Positions 34,642-41,887 of a stretch of DNA of 64,000 nucleotides are shown piece after piece. The notes beneath the pieces are model-generated. The model was not told where the DNA came from and did no database searches. It was given only the letters and a program-made list of their open reading frames with translations. A program made the position numbers and the translations under genes. The DNA is from an uncultured Anaerolineae bacterium (lineage in GTDB: Bacteria; Chloroflexota; Anaerolineae; Aggregatilineales; Phototrophicaceae), in assembly GCA_937944445.1 (NCBI GenBank), contig CALDYP010000012.1:25287-89286 (forward strand). Direction: 5' to 3'. Every line of letters begins with the position of its first letter. Positions within the stretch are counted from its first letter, which is position 1.

Positions 34642-35467
34642 CCTGTGCGTCGCGGCAGCGCTGCTGCTGACGGCTTGCGCAGGGGCGAACGATCCCACGC
34701 CTATCCCGACCTTTGCCGTCAGCGGCCCTACGCTGGAACCCAGCCCGACGATTCGGTTTCTCTCGTCCGGTGAGCTGTACGCCGACGTGACGCCTGAGGG
34801 CGCGAACAACCCGGCCAGCGCTGCGCTCCCCAGCGGGCAGTATCAACCGCCGCTGCTGGCCGCCCCCGCTGACCTGAGCGGCATGCGCGATGCCACCTTC
34901 CAGCTGACGAACGGCGTGGCGCTCAACGGCGTGGTGTACGAAGCCGTCAGCGATCAGCGCGTGCCCGGCGTGCTGCTGTTGGGGCCGCGCGCCGCCAATT
35001 GGGGCGAACTGCCCGCGCGCTTGGCGGGCTTGGGCTTCACGGCGGCAGCGGTGTCGATGACGCGCTTCGACTTCAACGCCGCCGAGGTGGCCACGCTGCT
35101 TGAGACGGTGGCGCTGCTGCCCAGCGTTGACCCGGCGCGGCTGGCGATCATCGCCGAGCTGGAGGCCGCCGATTGGGCGCTGGAGGGCTGCGGCCTCAGC
35201 GGGCTGTGCAAGGCGCTGGCCATCCTCAGCCCCACTAACCGCGCCCGCGCCGAGGCGAGCATGCCGCGCTTCGCGCCCCGCCCGCTGCTGATCGCCGCCG
35301 CCGAGGACGACGTACAGAGCTATCCGCTTGCGCTGGCGCTGTCGGCGCAGGCGGCCACCAGCATCCAGTACGTGCCCGCGGTGACGGGGCGCGGCGCAGG
35401 CCTGCTCAGCCTCGCGCCAACGTTGGAATTTCAGTTGGTCGCGTTCTTGCAGGCCTCGTTACAGTAG
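34625..35467 (+). CDS. Lipoprotein with dienelactone-hydrolase-like fold
   Basis: The protein has 280 residues. It begins with a lipoprotein signal and lipobox LLLTAC (Cys18), followed by a Thr/Pro-rich linker. Residues about 80-280 look like an alpha/beta-hydrolase (NGVVYEAVSDQRVPGVLLLGPRAANWGELPARLAGLGFTAAAVSM, and PRPLLIAAAEDDVQSY for the acid strand). The nucleophile elbow is not a canonical GxSxG (IIAELEAADWALEG), so activity is doubtful. It would be anchored on the outer side of the membrane. It is translated with the methyltransferase through the 17-base overlap. Confidence 0.68.
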   Translation: MRALSSLCVAAALLLTACAGANDPTPIPTFAVSGPTLEPSPTIRFLSSGELYADVTPEGANNPASAALPSGQYQPPLLAAPADLSGMRDATFQLTNGVALNGVVYEAVSDQRVPGVLLLGPRAANWGELPARLAGLGFTAAAVSMTRFDFNAAEVATLLETVALLPSVDPARLAIIAELEAADWALEGCGLSGLCKALAILSPTNRARAEASMPRFAPRPLLIAAAEDDVQSYPLALALSAQAATSIQYVPAVTGRGAGLLSLAPTLEFQLVAFLQASLQ

Positions 35468-35562
35468 GGACAGGGCCTGCCCTGTCCGTAGTCCGTAGAG
35501 ACAGAGCCTGCCCTGTCCGTGTTTTTCATCGCCACGATGGGCACGGCACGCCTTGCCCCTAC
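35468..35562. repeat. Three GGACAGGGC-type palindromes
   Basis: The 196-bp gap between the lipoprotein and DUF3048 genes holds no gene. It carries a near-perfect palindrome directly after the stop (35468-35487), a degenerate second copy (about 35498-35518) and a third GGGCACGGC-type copy ending CCTTGCCCCTAC (about 35539-35562). The rest (35563-35657) is AT-richer and probably holds the next promoter. Confidence 0.6.
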
Positions 35563-35663
35563 TACTACACACGTCCGCCCTCAAAGCATTCCCGTCTGGT
35601 CAAGCGCGGTTGACTCTTTCATAATCAACTCCTGCAATGTGCCATTGTTGAGGAATTTTGCTA

Positions 35664-36848
35664 ATGCGCTTGCTGACATGGACGCTGATGATCTGGCTTG
35701 GGGTGGTTTGTTCGGCCACGCTGCCGGCCGTTCAATCCAACAGCCTGCTTGAGCCAACGCCCACCCCCAGCGAAACGCCGGGGACGATCGGCCCGACGTT
35801 CGACCCCGCTACCAACCCGCTGACCGGCCTGCCGCTGCCAGAGGCTGCGCAGTCCCGCCCGCCGATCATCGTCAAAGTTTCGAACTCGCCCGCTATCGTC
35901 CGTCCACAGTCGGGCATCAGCCTTGCAGACATCGTCTACGAACACTACACCGAGGTGGGCATCACCCGCTTCAGCGCCATCTTCCTGACGCATGCGCCGC
36001 GCCGCGTCGGGTCGATCCGCAGCGCGCGCTTGATCGACTACGAGCTGTCGCCGATGTACGGGGCGCTGTTGGCCTTCTCGGGCGCGAGCTTGGGCGTGGA
36101 CAAGCGTATCTACGGCACGCAGCACGTGATCAACATCCTGTGCCGCACCGCCGCTGACCCTGAGGCCTGCGCCCGCGACGTGTTCAACATCGGCCCCGTG
36201 GGCGATCTGCCGCCGTCAGACTTCGTCGACCGTGCCTACAAAGCCGCTTACATCGGGCCGCCTGTCTACTTCCGCGATGAGGCGCTGCCGATCCCGCACA
36301 ACATGTTCGTTGACCTTGAGGCGCTTTGGCAGCGCGCCGCCCGCGACGGCCACACGCAGCGCCCTCCGCTGGAGGGCATGCGCTTTCACTCGCAGCCGCC
36401 TGAGGTCGAGCACACCAGCGGCATCTACGCGCAGGTGCGCTACCTGACAACTACCGCCGAGTGGCACTACCACCCGCCTACAGGCCGTTACTACCGCAGC
36501 ACCAACGGCGAACGCCACTTCGACGCGCTGACTGAAACCCAAGCAGCCGCTGAAAACGTCTTGATCGTCTACGCAGGCCATTACCTGACCGACATCGTGG
36601 AAAGCGGCGGCGGCGACAATGTCCACTGGAGCGCGCAGATCACCCTCTGGCCGCGCGGCGAGGCCGTGCTGCTGCGTGATGGGCGCGCCTACGCCGTCGA
36701 GTGGCGGCGCGACAGCCGCTATGAGCTGCTCACGCTGTGGACTGCCGACGGGCAGCCGGTTCCGCTCAAGCCCGGTCAGACGTGGGTGCAGGTCGTCCGC
36801 ACGCCCGAGCAGATAGAACCGCCGTTCGAACAGATCATCGTGTATTAG
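35664..36848 (+). CDS. DUF3048 (YerB-like) secreted protein
   Basis: The protein has 394 residues. A signal peptide or lipid-anchor-like N terminus (WLGVVCSATLPA) and a short TPTPSETP linker precede the DUF3048 domain. That domain shows NPLTGLPLP, RPPIIVKVSNSPAIVRPQSGISLADIVYEHYTEVGITRFSAIF, RVGSIRSARLIDYEL and a C-terminal half with DNVHWSAQITLWPRG and LKPGQTWVQVV. The family occurs in Firmicutes and Chloroflexota, is extracytoplasmic, and has no firm function. The ATG at 35664 has GAGGAA 8 bases upstream, better than the TTG at 35658. Confidence 0.85.
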   Translation: MRLLTWTLMIWLGVVCSATLPAVQSNSLLEPTPTPSETPGTIGPTFDPATNPLTGLPLPEAAQSRPPIIVKVSNSPAIVRPQSGISLADIVYEHYTEVGITRFSAIFLTHAPRRVGSIRSARLIDYELSPMYGALLAFSGASLGVDKRIYGTQHVINILCRTAADPEACARDVFNIGPVGDLPPSDFVDRAYKAAYIGPPVYFRDEALPIPHNMFVDLEALWQRAARDGHTQRPPLEGMRFHSQPPEVEHTSGIYAQVRYLTTTAEWHYHPPTGRYYRSTNGERHFDALTETQAAAENVLIVYAGHYLTDIVESGGGDNVHWSAQITLWPRGEAVLLRDGRAYAVEWRRDSRYELLTLWTADGQPVPLKPGQTWVQVVRTPEQIEPPFEQIIVY

Positions 36849-36851
36849 AGC

Positions 36852-36904
36852 AATGTCTACGAAAAACTAGACCCAGAGCGCGCAAGCACTCGGCTGAGGC
36901 GCGC
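36852..36904 (-). repeat. Half of a MITE-like element abutting the rimO-tail copy
   Basis: ATGTCTAC-GAAAAACTAGAC-AGCGCGCAAGCACTCGGCTGAGGCGCGC lines up with one half of the element at 43923-44032 (terminal GTGTCTAAA, AAACAGAC, then the AAGCACTCGGCTAGGGCGCGC core). It stops exactly where the duplicated rimO tail begins (shared GCGC). Confidence 0.6.
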
Positions 36905-36993
36905 TCACCCCAGCGGGATTTCGCCCGCGGCGTAGACCCTGCCCGGCTCGACCACGACGCGGCTGCCCGTGTCCACCGTCGCCATCAGGTCGT
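36901..36993 (-). pseudogene. Displaced copy of the rimO 3' end
   Basis: Ninety-three bases match 37721-37813 at 91 positions. They encode the RimO C terminus from LMATVDTGSR to AAGEIPLG and its TGA, with one amino-acid change (Ile to Val). No start or upstream part is present. With the intact copy it brackets the DUF433/DUF5615 module, with a unit spacing of 820 bp. Confidence 0.9.
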
Positions 36994-37004
36994 CGCGCCG
37001 AGGA

Positions 37005-37337
37005 CTACGGCAAGTAATAGACGCTGCCAGTGTCTGTTGATGGGTCGAACAGACCAGCGAAAAGAGTTAAGATCTCTACAATCGTGTGAGATGTGCGTTG
37101 AACCGAACGAGACAAGCACACGAGCGCATAAAAATCGGTGTGCTGGGCTGTACGGCCTGCAAACGGGTGATCGAACGTGACCATCACTAGTTCAAGCCGC
37201 GTTGCGTAAGCTAGGTGATCCTCATCAGCTCGGCCCGTCATATTGACATCAACCGCCATGACCGCTGTGATGCCGCGGCTTTGCAGACCCTTTGCGACGG
37301 AGCGGCTCACGTGCTCGTCAAGATAAAACCCGCGCAC
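37005..37337 (-). CDS. DUF5615 PIN-like toxin candidate
   Basis: This 110-residue protein matches the DUF5615/Mut7-C-type PIN-like family. It shows FYLDEHVSRSVAKGLQSRGI with an acidic pair at the end of strand 1, ADEDHLAYA and MVTFDHPFAG, which place the acidic residues expected for a metal-dependent nuclease. Members pair with DUF433 proteins in putative toxin-antitoxin loci. It starts 3 bases after the DUF433 gene in the same direction as rimO. The nuclease activity is inferred from fold family, not shown. Confidence 0.85.
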   Translation of the reverse strand: MRGFYLDEHVSRSVAKGLQSRGITAVMAVDVNMTGRADEDHLAYATRLELVMVTFDHPFAGRTAQHTDFYALVCLSRSVQRTSHTIVEILTLFAGLFDPSTDTGSVYYLP

Positions 37338-37339
37338 GC

Positions 37340-37678
37340 TTACTCTAGTGGGTCGTCGTCTGATTGAAATTTCTTCGGCAGCCTTTGGCGCGCTTGTGCG
37401 TGCTGCTGCGCGTCTTCGGCGATGTGGGCTTCAATCAACGCCTTGTTGCGTTCGTGGTAGAGCAGCGCAGCGACGACCTGAGGCACGGTGAGCGTCAATT
37501 CATGCGCCACAGCAGCGACTGGCAGCCGTTCAGCCAGTGCGACAATCGTTGCGATGTCTACCCGTCGCCCGCGAATATGTGGGCGACCGCTCATCAGCGT
37601 GTAGTCGATATAGTCTTCAAGGTCAACAATGTGATCAGCAGTTGGTTCCATTTTGGCTTGTTTGTCTCCGCTCTGCAT
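37340..37678 (-). CDS. DUF433 antitoxin candidate
   Basis: This 112-residue protein has the DUF433 helix-turn-helix-like core: SGRPHIRGRRVDIATIVALAERLPVAAVAHELTLTVPQVVAALLYHERNKALIEAHI. DUF433 proteins are the usual upstream partner of DUF5615 proteins and probably bind DNA and the partner. The ATG at 37678 is taken; an in-frame ATG at 37651 is possible. It begins 46 bases behind the rimO stop with no terminator between, so the module may ride on rimO transcription. The whole module lies between two copies of the rimO tail. Confidence 0.85.
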   Translation of the reverse strand: MQSGDKQAKMEPTADHIVDLEDYIDYTLMSGRPHIRGRRVDIATIVALAERLPVAAVAHELTLTVPQVVAALLYHERNKALIEAHIAEDAQQHAQARQRLPKKFQSDDDPLE

Positions 37679-37720
37679 CTGATGTCATCCATTCATTTTA
37701 TTGTACAGCAGAGGTTTGAA

Positions 37721-37813
37721 GCGCTCACCCCAGCGGGATTTCGCCCGCGGCGTAGACCCTGCCCGGCTCGATCACGACGCGACTGCCCGTGTCCACCGTC
37801 GCCATCAGGTCGT
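37721..37813 (-). repeat. Intact rimO 3' end (right member of direct repeat)
   Basis: The last 89 bases of rimO plus 4 bases beyond its stop are repeated in the same orientation at 36901-36993. Confidence 0.9.
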
Positions 37814-39170
37814 AGGTCGTCGCGCCAGTGATCCGCACGGGCACGATCTCCCCGATGGGCAGTTCCCCTTCGATCAGCACGTAGCCGTCGATCTCTGGGG
37901 CGTCGCGGTAGCTGCGGCCTAAGCTGATCGTGCTGGCGGCGCGGCGCGCATGGGGGGCGTCGTTCGCGCCGTGGCCTTCGATCAGCACGTCCAGCGTCTG
38001 GCCGATGAACGCTTGATTCTTGGCGAGGCTGATGCCCTGCTGAAGCGTCATCAGCTGGTCGTAGCGCGCTTGCTTGACGTCGTCGTCCACTTGGTTGGGG
38101 AGAGCTGCGCTGGGCGTGCCGATCTCGTAGCTGTACTTGAACGCGCCGACGCGGTCAAATTGCAAATCACGCACGAATTGCAGCAGTCCCTCGAACTCTG
38201 CATCCGTCTCGCCCGGGTAGCCGACGATGAACGTGGTGCGCACCGCCAGATTGGGGATCATCGCGCGCAGCTTGCCGACTGTCTCATAGACCCATTCGAC
38301 TTTGGCGGGGCGCTTCATCCGTTTGAGCGTCTCGCGGTGGCCGTGCTGGAGCGGCATATCGAGGTAGGGCAGCACCTGCGGGTGACGGGCCATCGTTTCC
38401 ATCAAGCGCTCGGTGACGTAGCCGGGATAGGCGTACATGATGCGAATCCACGGGATGCGCGGGGCGGCGCTCACGATTGCATCGAGCAGGTGCGCCAGCC
38501 CGTCTTTCATCCCTAGATCGTAGCCGTAGTCGGTTGAGTCCTGCGCGATGAGCAAGATCTCTTTCACCCCCATCGCTTGCAAGCGCACGGCCTCCGCCAC
38601 GATGCTTTCAACCGGGCGGCTGACAGCAGTCCCTTTGATCTTGGGGATGGCGCAGAAAGCGCACGGGCGGCGGCAGCCGTCGGCGATCTTGAGGTAGGCG
38701 CTGGCCCCCTGCACGCTGGCGCGCAGCACGCCGCGCTCGTCCAGCCCGACGGTCGGTGCGTCGGTCGGCAGGTGGTAGAGCGGCTCTGGGTGTGGGCGCT
38801 GGCGCAGCCGCGTGATGAGGTCGAAGATGTCCATCCAGCGGCGCGTGCCGATGACGCCGTCCAGCCCCGGCACTTCACGGACGAGGGTCTCTCCGTAGCG
38901 CTGCGAGAGGCAGCCCGCGGCGATGACCAGCTGACCCGGTCGGCGCTTGGCCACAAGGTCGCGCAGCGTGTCGACGCTCTCTTGTTTGGCGCGGTCGATG
39001 AAGCCGCAGGTGTTGACGATCAGCACTTCAGCCTTTTCCGGCACGTCCACGCCGATCATCTGATGCTGCTGGAGCACCTGCGCGATGCTCTCGCTGTCTA
39101 CGGTGTTCTTGGAGCAGCCCAGCGAGACGAGAAAGTATTTATCTTGACGAGAAGGATGGACAGTTTGCAT
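37725..39170 (-). CDS. rimO: Ribosomal protein S12 methylthiotransferase RimO
   Basis: This 481-residue radical-SAM enzyme has the UPF0004 domain (SLGCSKNTVDSE, VNTCGFIDRAKQES, AAGCLSQRYG), the radical SAM cluster motif CRRPCAFC with PKIKGTAVSRP, and IAQDSTDYGYD. A C-terminal TRAM domain ends in YDLMATVDTGSR. It adds a methylthio group to an Asp of S12 using two iron-sulphur clusters. The SLGCSKN opening and SRP segment fit RimO rather than MiaB. The last 89 bases exist twice. It follows the SGNH gene by 109 bp. Confidence 0.94.
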   Translation of the reverse strand: MQTVHPSRQDKYFLVSLGCSKNTVDSESIAQVLQQHQMIGVDVPEKAEVLIVNTCGFIDRAKQESVDTLRDLVAKRRPGQLVIAAGCLSQRYGETLVREVPGLDGVIGTRRWMDIFDLITRLRQRPHPEPLYHLPTDAPTVGLDERGVLRASVQGASAYLKIADGCRRPCAFCAIPKIKGTAVSRPVESIVAEAVRLQAMGVKEILLIAQDSTDYGYDLGMKDGLAHLLDAIVSAAPRIPWIRIMYAYPGYVTERLMETMARHPQVLPYLDMPLQHGHRETLKRMKRPAKVEWVYETVGKLRAMIPNLAVRTTFIVGYPGETDAEFEGLLQFVRDLQFDRVGAFKYSYEIGTPSAALPNQVDDDVKQARYDQLMTLQQGISLAKNQAFIGQTLDVLIEGHGANDAPHARRAASTISLGRSYRDAPEIDGYVLIEGELPIGEIVPVRITGATTYDLMATVDTGSRVVIEPGRVYAAGEIPLG

Positions 39171-39279
39171 AGGGGTTCAAGGCGCTAAAAAAGACACGGC
39201 GGGCGTGTCCTATGCGGTCAGAGTGGCCTTCAGTATAGGCGAAGGCCGCGTATCATGACAGGGGGAGGTTGAGCGCCGC

Positions 39280-40458
39280 TCAACACCCGCGCACGGCCTC
39301 GGCCAGCGCTTTGGCGATCAAGTTGTGGCCGAGCTGCTTCAGGTGCGTGTCGTACTCGTAGAAGAGCCGATCGCCGCGTTGGGCAGCGGCGCGCAGGATC
39401 GGGCGCAGGTCGAGCGTGCGGTAGCCATCGGCTTGGGCGGCGGCGATCACCGCGTCCCCGACGAGCGGCAGGCGTTCGACCAGCGTTTCATAGGTCAGCT
39501 CAGGGTCGGGCTGCAAGCGGAAGATGTCACCCGCGGCGTTGACGACGTTGCGATACGGGCTGTCGAAGATGCGGTCACGGTCAGACGGTTGGATCAACGG
39601 CAGGTAGAGTTCCTCTTTGGACGGTAGGTACAGCACGATGGTGCAGGCAGCTTGGGCGGCATCGGCCATTGCCTGCCACGCGCGGCGCGTCTCCGCGAGG
39701 GCATACGACGCCGCGACGTCCTCCGCGCGAACGTTATACGCCCACAAGTAGCCCTCCAAGAGGTTGACGGGCACAAGCCCCGCCGCCGTCTCAGCATAGA
39801 CAGGGTACTTCTCCACGGTGACGAGCTGATCGTCATACGGGTAGCGCCACAGGCGGGTGGAGGTAGGCGTCTCTGCTTCCTGTGGCCGCCAGACCGCAGG
39901 CAGGACGAACTCGCCGCGCCACGTGAACGAGTCGGCATCAGAGAAGTCGTTGCCGCCGAAGAACTGCATGATCAACACCTCGGGCGCGTCGGTGACGAGC
40001 GCTTCCACGAGCAGGGCTTGCTCAGTCGGGCCAGTGGCGCGCACCCCCAAGTTGCGCACGGGGCGGCCCAACGCGGCGGCCACGCCGTCAGGGAAGGGCT
40101 GTGCCACGCTCGCGCCCTCGGCGAAGCTGTCCCCTACTGCCACAATCGGGTAGCGCGGCGCAGTGTAGGCCGGCACGCGCAGCCCGTCCGCGTCCCACGC
40201 CAGCGGGTAGATCGCCAGCACGCGGTAGGGGTCGAGCGGTGGGCGGGTGATGGGGTGTTGATACGCCAACACGTCCCCCATGCCCTCGCGGTATACAACT
40301 GTGTTCGGCGGGAACAGCGTCCAGAACAGGCGCTGCGTCGGCTCAGGGGCGAGCGCCAGCGCCAGCGCAGCGAACACGCCGAAGCTGACGAGCGCAATCA
40401 GGCCGTTCACCAACCATGGGCGGGCGCGCTGGGTGAGGGGGGGCTGGGCGTGTTTCAA
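39280..40458 (-). CDS. SGNH-fold hydrolase/acyltransferase-like membrane protein
   Basis: The 392-residue protein has one membrane helix (about 17-38) and a periplasmic SGNH domain. Block I is VAVGDSFAEG with the nucleophile Ser, block III FFGGND, and the C-terminal catalytic pair is YDTHLKQLGH. The layout resembles AlgX/AlgJ-like partners of membrane O-acyltransferases, but no MBOAT gene is next to it. The TTG start at 40458 has AAGGA 6 bases upstream. It sits 14 bases behind the stop codon of the displaced rodZ tail at 40478-40514. That is normal operon spacing and suggests rodZ once ended there. Confidence 0.8.
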   Translation of the reverse strand: MKHAQPPLTQRARPWLVNGLIALVSFGVFAALALALAPEPTQRLFWTLFPPNTVVYREGMGDVLAYQHPITRPPLDPYRVLAIYPLAWDADGLRVPAYTAPRYPIVAVGDSFAEGASVAQPFPDGVAAALGRPVRNLGVRATGPTEQALLVEALVTDAPEVLIMQFFGGNDFSDADSFTWRGEFVLPAVWRPQEAETPTSTRLWRYPYDDQLVTVEKYPVYAETAAGLVPVNLLEGYLWAYNVRAEDVAASYALAETRRAWQAMADAAQAACTIVLYLPSKEELYLPLIQPSDRDRIFDSPYRNVVNAAGDIFRLQPDPELTYETLVERLPLVGDAVIAAAQADGYRTLDLRPILRAAAQRGDRLFYEYDTHLKQLGHNLIAKALAEAVRGC

Positions 40459-40477
40459 GGACGTCCTTTCTGTTACA

Positions 40478-40514
40478 GCGCGGTCTTGGTGGCCGCGCTA
40501 GGCGTGAGCGTGAC
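40478..40514 (-). repeat. Displaced rodZ tail, copy C (oldest)
   Basis: It encodes VTLTPSAATKTAL then TAA. It differs from the live tail (41892-41936) at about 4 of 38 bases and keeps the frame. It lies between hepT and the SGNH gene. Confidence 0.8.
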
Positions 40515-40519
40515 AGGGA

Positions 40520-40867
40520 TCAATCTGCCTCGGATAGTTCGGCCAATATTTGCTTCAAATGAGGGATTATGGCTGGGATGTCTTGTTGTGCTGTCTGCCA
40601 GAGGATTGCTGTGTCTACTTCAAAATATTCGTGAACGACTCTATTTCTCATGCCTATGATAGAAGACCAAGCAATCTTTGTAAAACGCTGTTTGGTCTGC
40701 GGCTGGACCATACGGGCAGCTTCTCCCAGAACCTGTATCTCACGCATGACAGCGCTCTGTGCCATGTCGTCTTGTTCAAAGTGCTCAAACGACAGCGCAC
40801 CGACAAAACGGATGATCTTTTCGGCGGCGATGATCATGTCCAGAATGAGCGCATCATCCCGCCGCAT
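40520..40867 (-). CDS. hepT: HepT-like toxin (DUF86)
   Basis: This 115-residue all-helical HEPN protein carries the RX4H motif of HepT toxins in MRNRVVHEYF (Arg74, His79), and FVGALSFEHFEQDDMAQSAVMREIQVLGEAA before it. HepT is the HEPN partner of the MntA nucleotidyltransferase. MntA AMPylates HepT and thereby silences it. It overlaps mntA by 14 bases and follows it, as in known HepT/MntA loci. The pair lies between two displaced rodZ tails. Confidence 0.9.
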   Translation of the reverse strand: MRRDDALILDMIIAAEKIIRFVGALSFEHFEQDDMAQSAVMREIQVLGEAARMVQPQTKQRFTKIAWSSIIGMRNRVVHEYFEVDTAILWQTAQQDIPAIIPHLKQILAELSEAD

Positions 40868-41183
40868 AAATCACCTGTGCGCTGCTTAGGATGGCTGAAC
40901 GGCGAATGTGATTGGCGCTGTTCACGATCGAGCGGCGTGTCACAACGTCAACCCGTCGCCCCAGCAGGGCTTCTAGTTCCTGCGTCATCTCGACAAAGCG
41001 AAGCAAGCTTGGCACAGCGTCCTCGGCAAACGTGACCAGCACGTCAACATCGCTTTGTGGGTGAAAGTCTTCTCGCAGGACAGAACCGAAGAGCGCCAGT
41101 TCTACAATCCGCCAGCGCTGGCAGAACGCGGCAATCTGCTCGTCGTTAACCCGCAGTCGATCCGCATAAGACAGTGCAGTCAA
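40854..41183 (-). CDS. mntA: MntA-like nucleotidyltransferase antitoxin
   Basis: The 109-residue protein is a minimal nucleotidyltransferase with GSX10DXD: LFGSVLREDFHPQSDVDVLVTF (Gly33, Ser34, Asp45, Asp47). A later LLGRRVDVVTRRSI carries the third acidic residue. It is expected to AMPylate HepT. The open frame starts at 41183, 42 bases behind the stop of displaced rodZ tail B. No separate promoter was seen. Confidence in the family and pairing is high. Confidence 0.9.
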   Translation of the reverse strand: MTALSYADRLRVNDEQIAAFCQRWRIVELALFGSVLREDFHPQSDVDVLVTFAEDAVPSLLRFVEMTQELEALLGRRVDVVTRRSIVNSANHIRRSAILSSAQVIYAAG

Positions 41184-41228
41184 TGATCACTTCCCTCAAG
41201 CCTTTTTTTCATTGCATCACTCACTTAC

Positions 41229-41273
41229 GGCGCGGTCTTGGTGGCTGCGTTGGGCGTGAGCGTGACGCGCGGC
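41229..41273 (-). repeat. Displaced rodZ tail, copy B
   Basis: These 45 bases match the live rodZ tail at 43 positions. They encode PRVTLTPNAATKTAP followed by TAA (the live gene uses TAG). The copy separates the DUF4160/DUF2442 module from the MntA/HepT module. Confidence 0.88.
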
Positions 41274-41375
41274 ATCGTGCTTAGGTTCGGAAAAAATTGC
41301 TGACGCATTATCTACGCTGAGACAGCACCTGCCCGCGCTGCACGTGTTGTCATCATGACCGATGAAAGGGCAAGC

Positions 41376-41645
41376 TCAACGGTGTTGGGTTTGCTGTCGT
41401 GCCACGCGCGGCGGAATGCCTTTCATCATCTCTTCCGCGTCTAGCCCATCGTCTAGCAGCGGGAAGTACACGCTGTGTTCGAAGTACTCTACAGTGGCGC
41501 GCTCAACCGCTGAGGCGTTCAGCAGCCACGGATGCCACGCTAACGGATTGGAGATGACACGCCCATCCGCCATCCTCAGCGCGACACGCTCATCATCAAA
41601 TTCGACAGCAATCACATGGTTCGGGTCATTCATCCGCGTTCTCAT
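41376..41645 (-). CDS. DUF2442 protein, toxin-antitoxin-like partner
   Basis: The 89-residue protein matches DUF2442: VIAVEFDDERVALRMADGRVISNPLAWHPWLLNASAVERATVEYF and DGLDAEEMMKG. These small beta-rich proteins commonly follow DUF4160 genes in putative toxin-antitoxin pairs. It follows the DUF4160 gene by 28 bases, same strand. In-frame ATGs at 41645 and 41633 are both possible. A 102-bp spacer (41274-41375) without recognisable content lies before displaced rodZ tail B. Confidence 0.85.
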   Translation of the reverse strand: MRTRMNDPNHVIAVEFDDERVALRMADGRVISNPLAWHPWLLNASAVERATVEYFEHSVYFPLLDDGLDAEEMMKGIPPRVARQQTQHR

Positions 41646-41673
41646 CGTAAAGCTCGCGTCATTTTAGCACGAG

Positions 41674-41871
41674 CTAGCTTAAATTTTCTTGCGCGATTCC
41701 TAAGATTTGACGCTGCTCGGCAAAGTTGAAGCCACCAGATCGCTCAAAGCTCATTGTGTCAAGCCGCAGCTTGGCGAGTTTGCCATCTTTGCGAATGTGC
41801 ACATGCGGCGGTGGATGATCGCCGGTAAACAGGATGAATTGGTAACCGCTTACGCGCAGAACCGCGGGCAT
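41674..41871 (-). CDS. DUF4160 protein, toxin-antitoxin-like partner
   Basis: This 65-residue protein is a textbook DUF4160 member. It opens MPAVLRVSGYQFILFTGDHPPPHVHIRKDGKLAKLRL and ends in a helix (NFAEQRQILGIAQENL). Its activity is unknown, and it is nearly always paired with DUF2442. It starts 16 bases behind the rodZ stop in the same direction, so it is likely co-transcribed with rodZ. A GGAGG lies against the ATG, closer than usual. Confidence 0.87.
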   Translation of the reverse strand: MPAVLRVSGYQFILFTGDHPPPHVHIRKDGKLAKLRLDTMSFERSGGFNFAEQRQILGIAQENLS

Positions 41872-41887
41872 CCTCCCCCGCTGTGAT

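Noticed and set aside
36901..37003. A second functional rimO end or a small gene
   Set aside because: Only the last about 30 codons are present, with no start codon or ribosome site; it is a displaced fragment.
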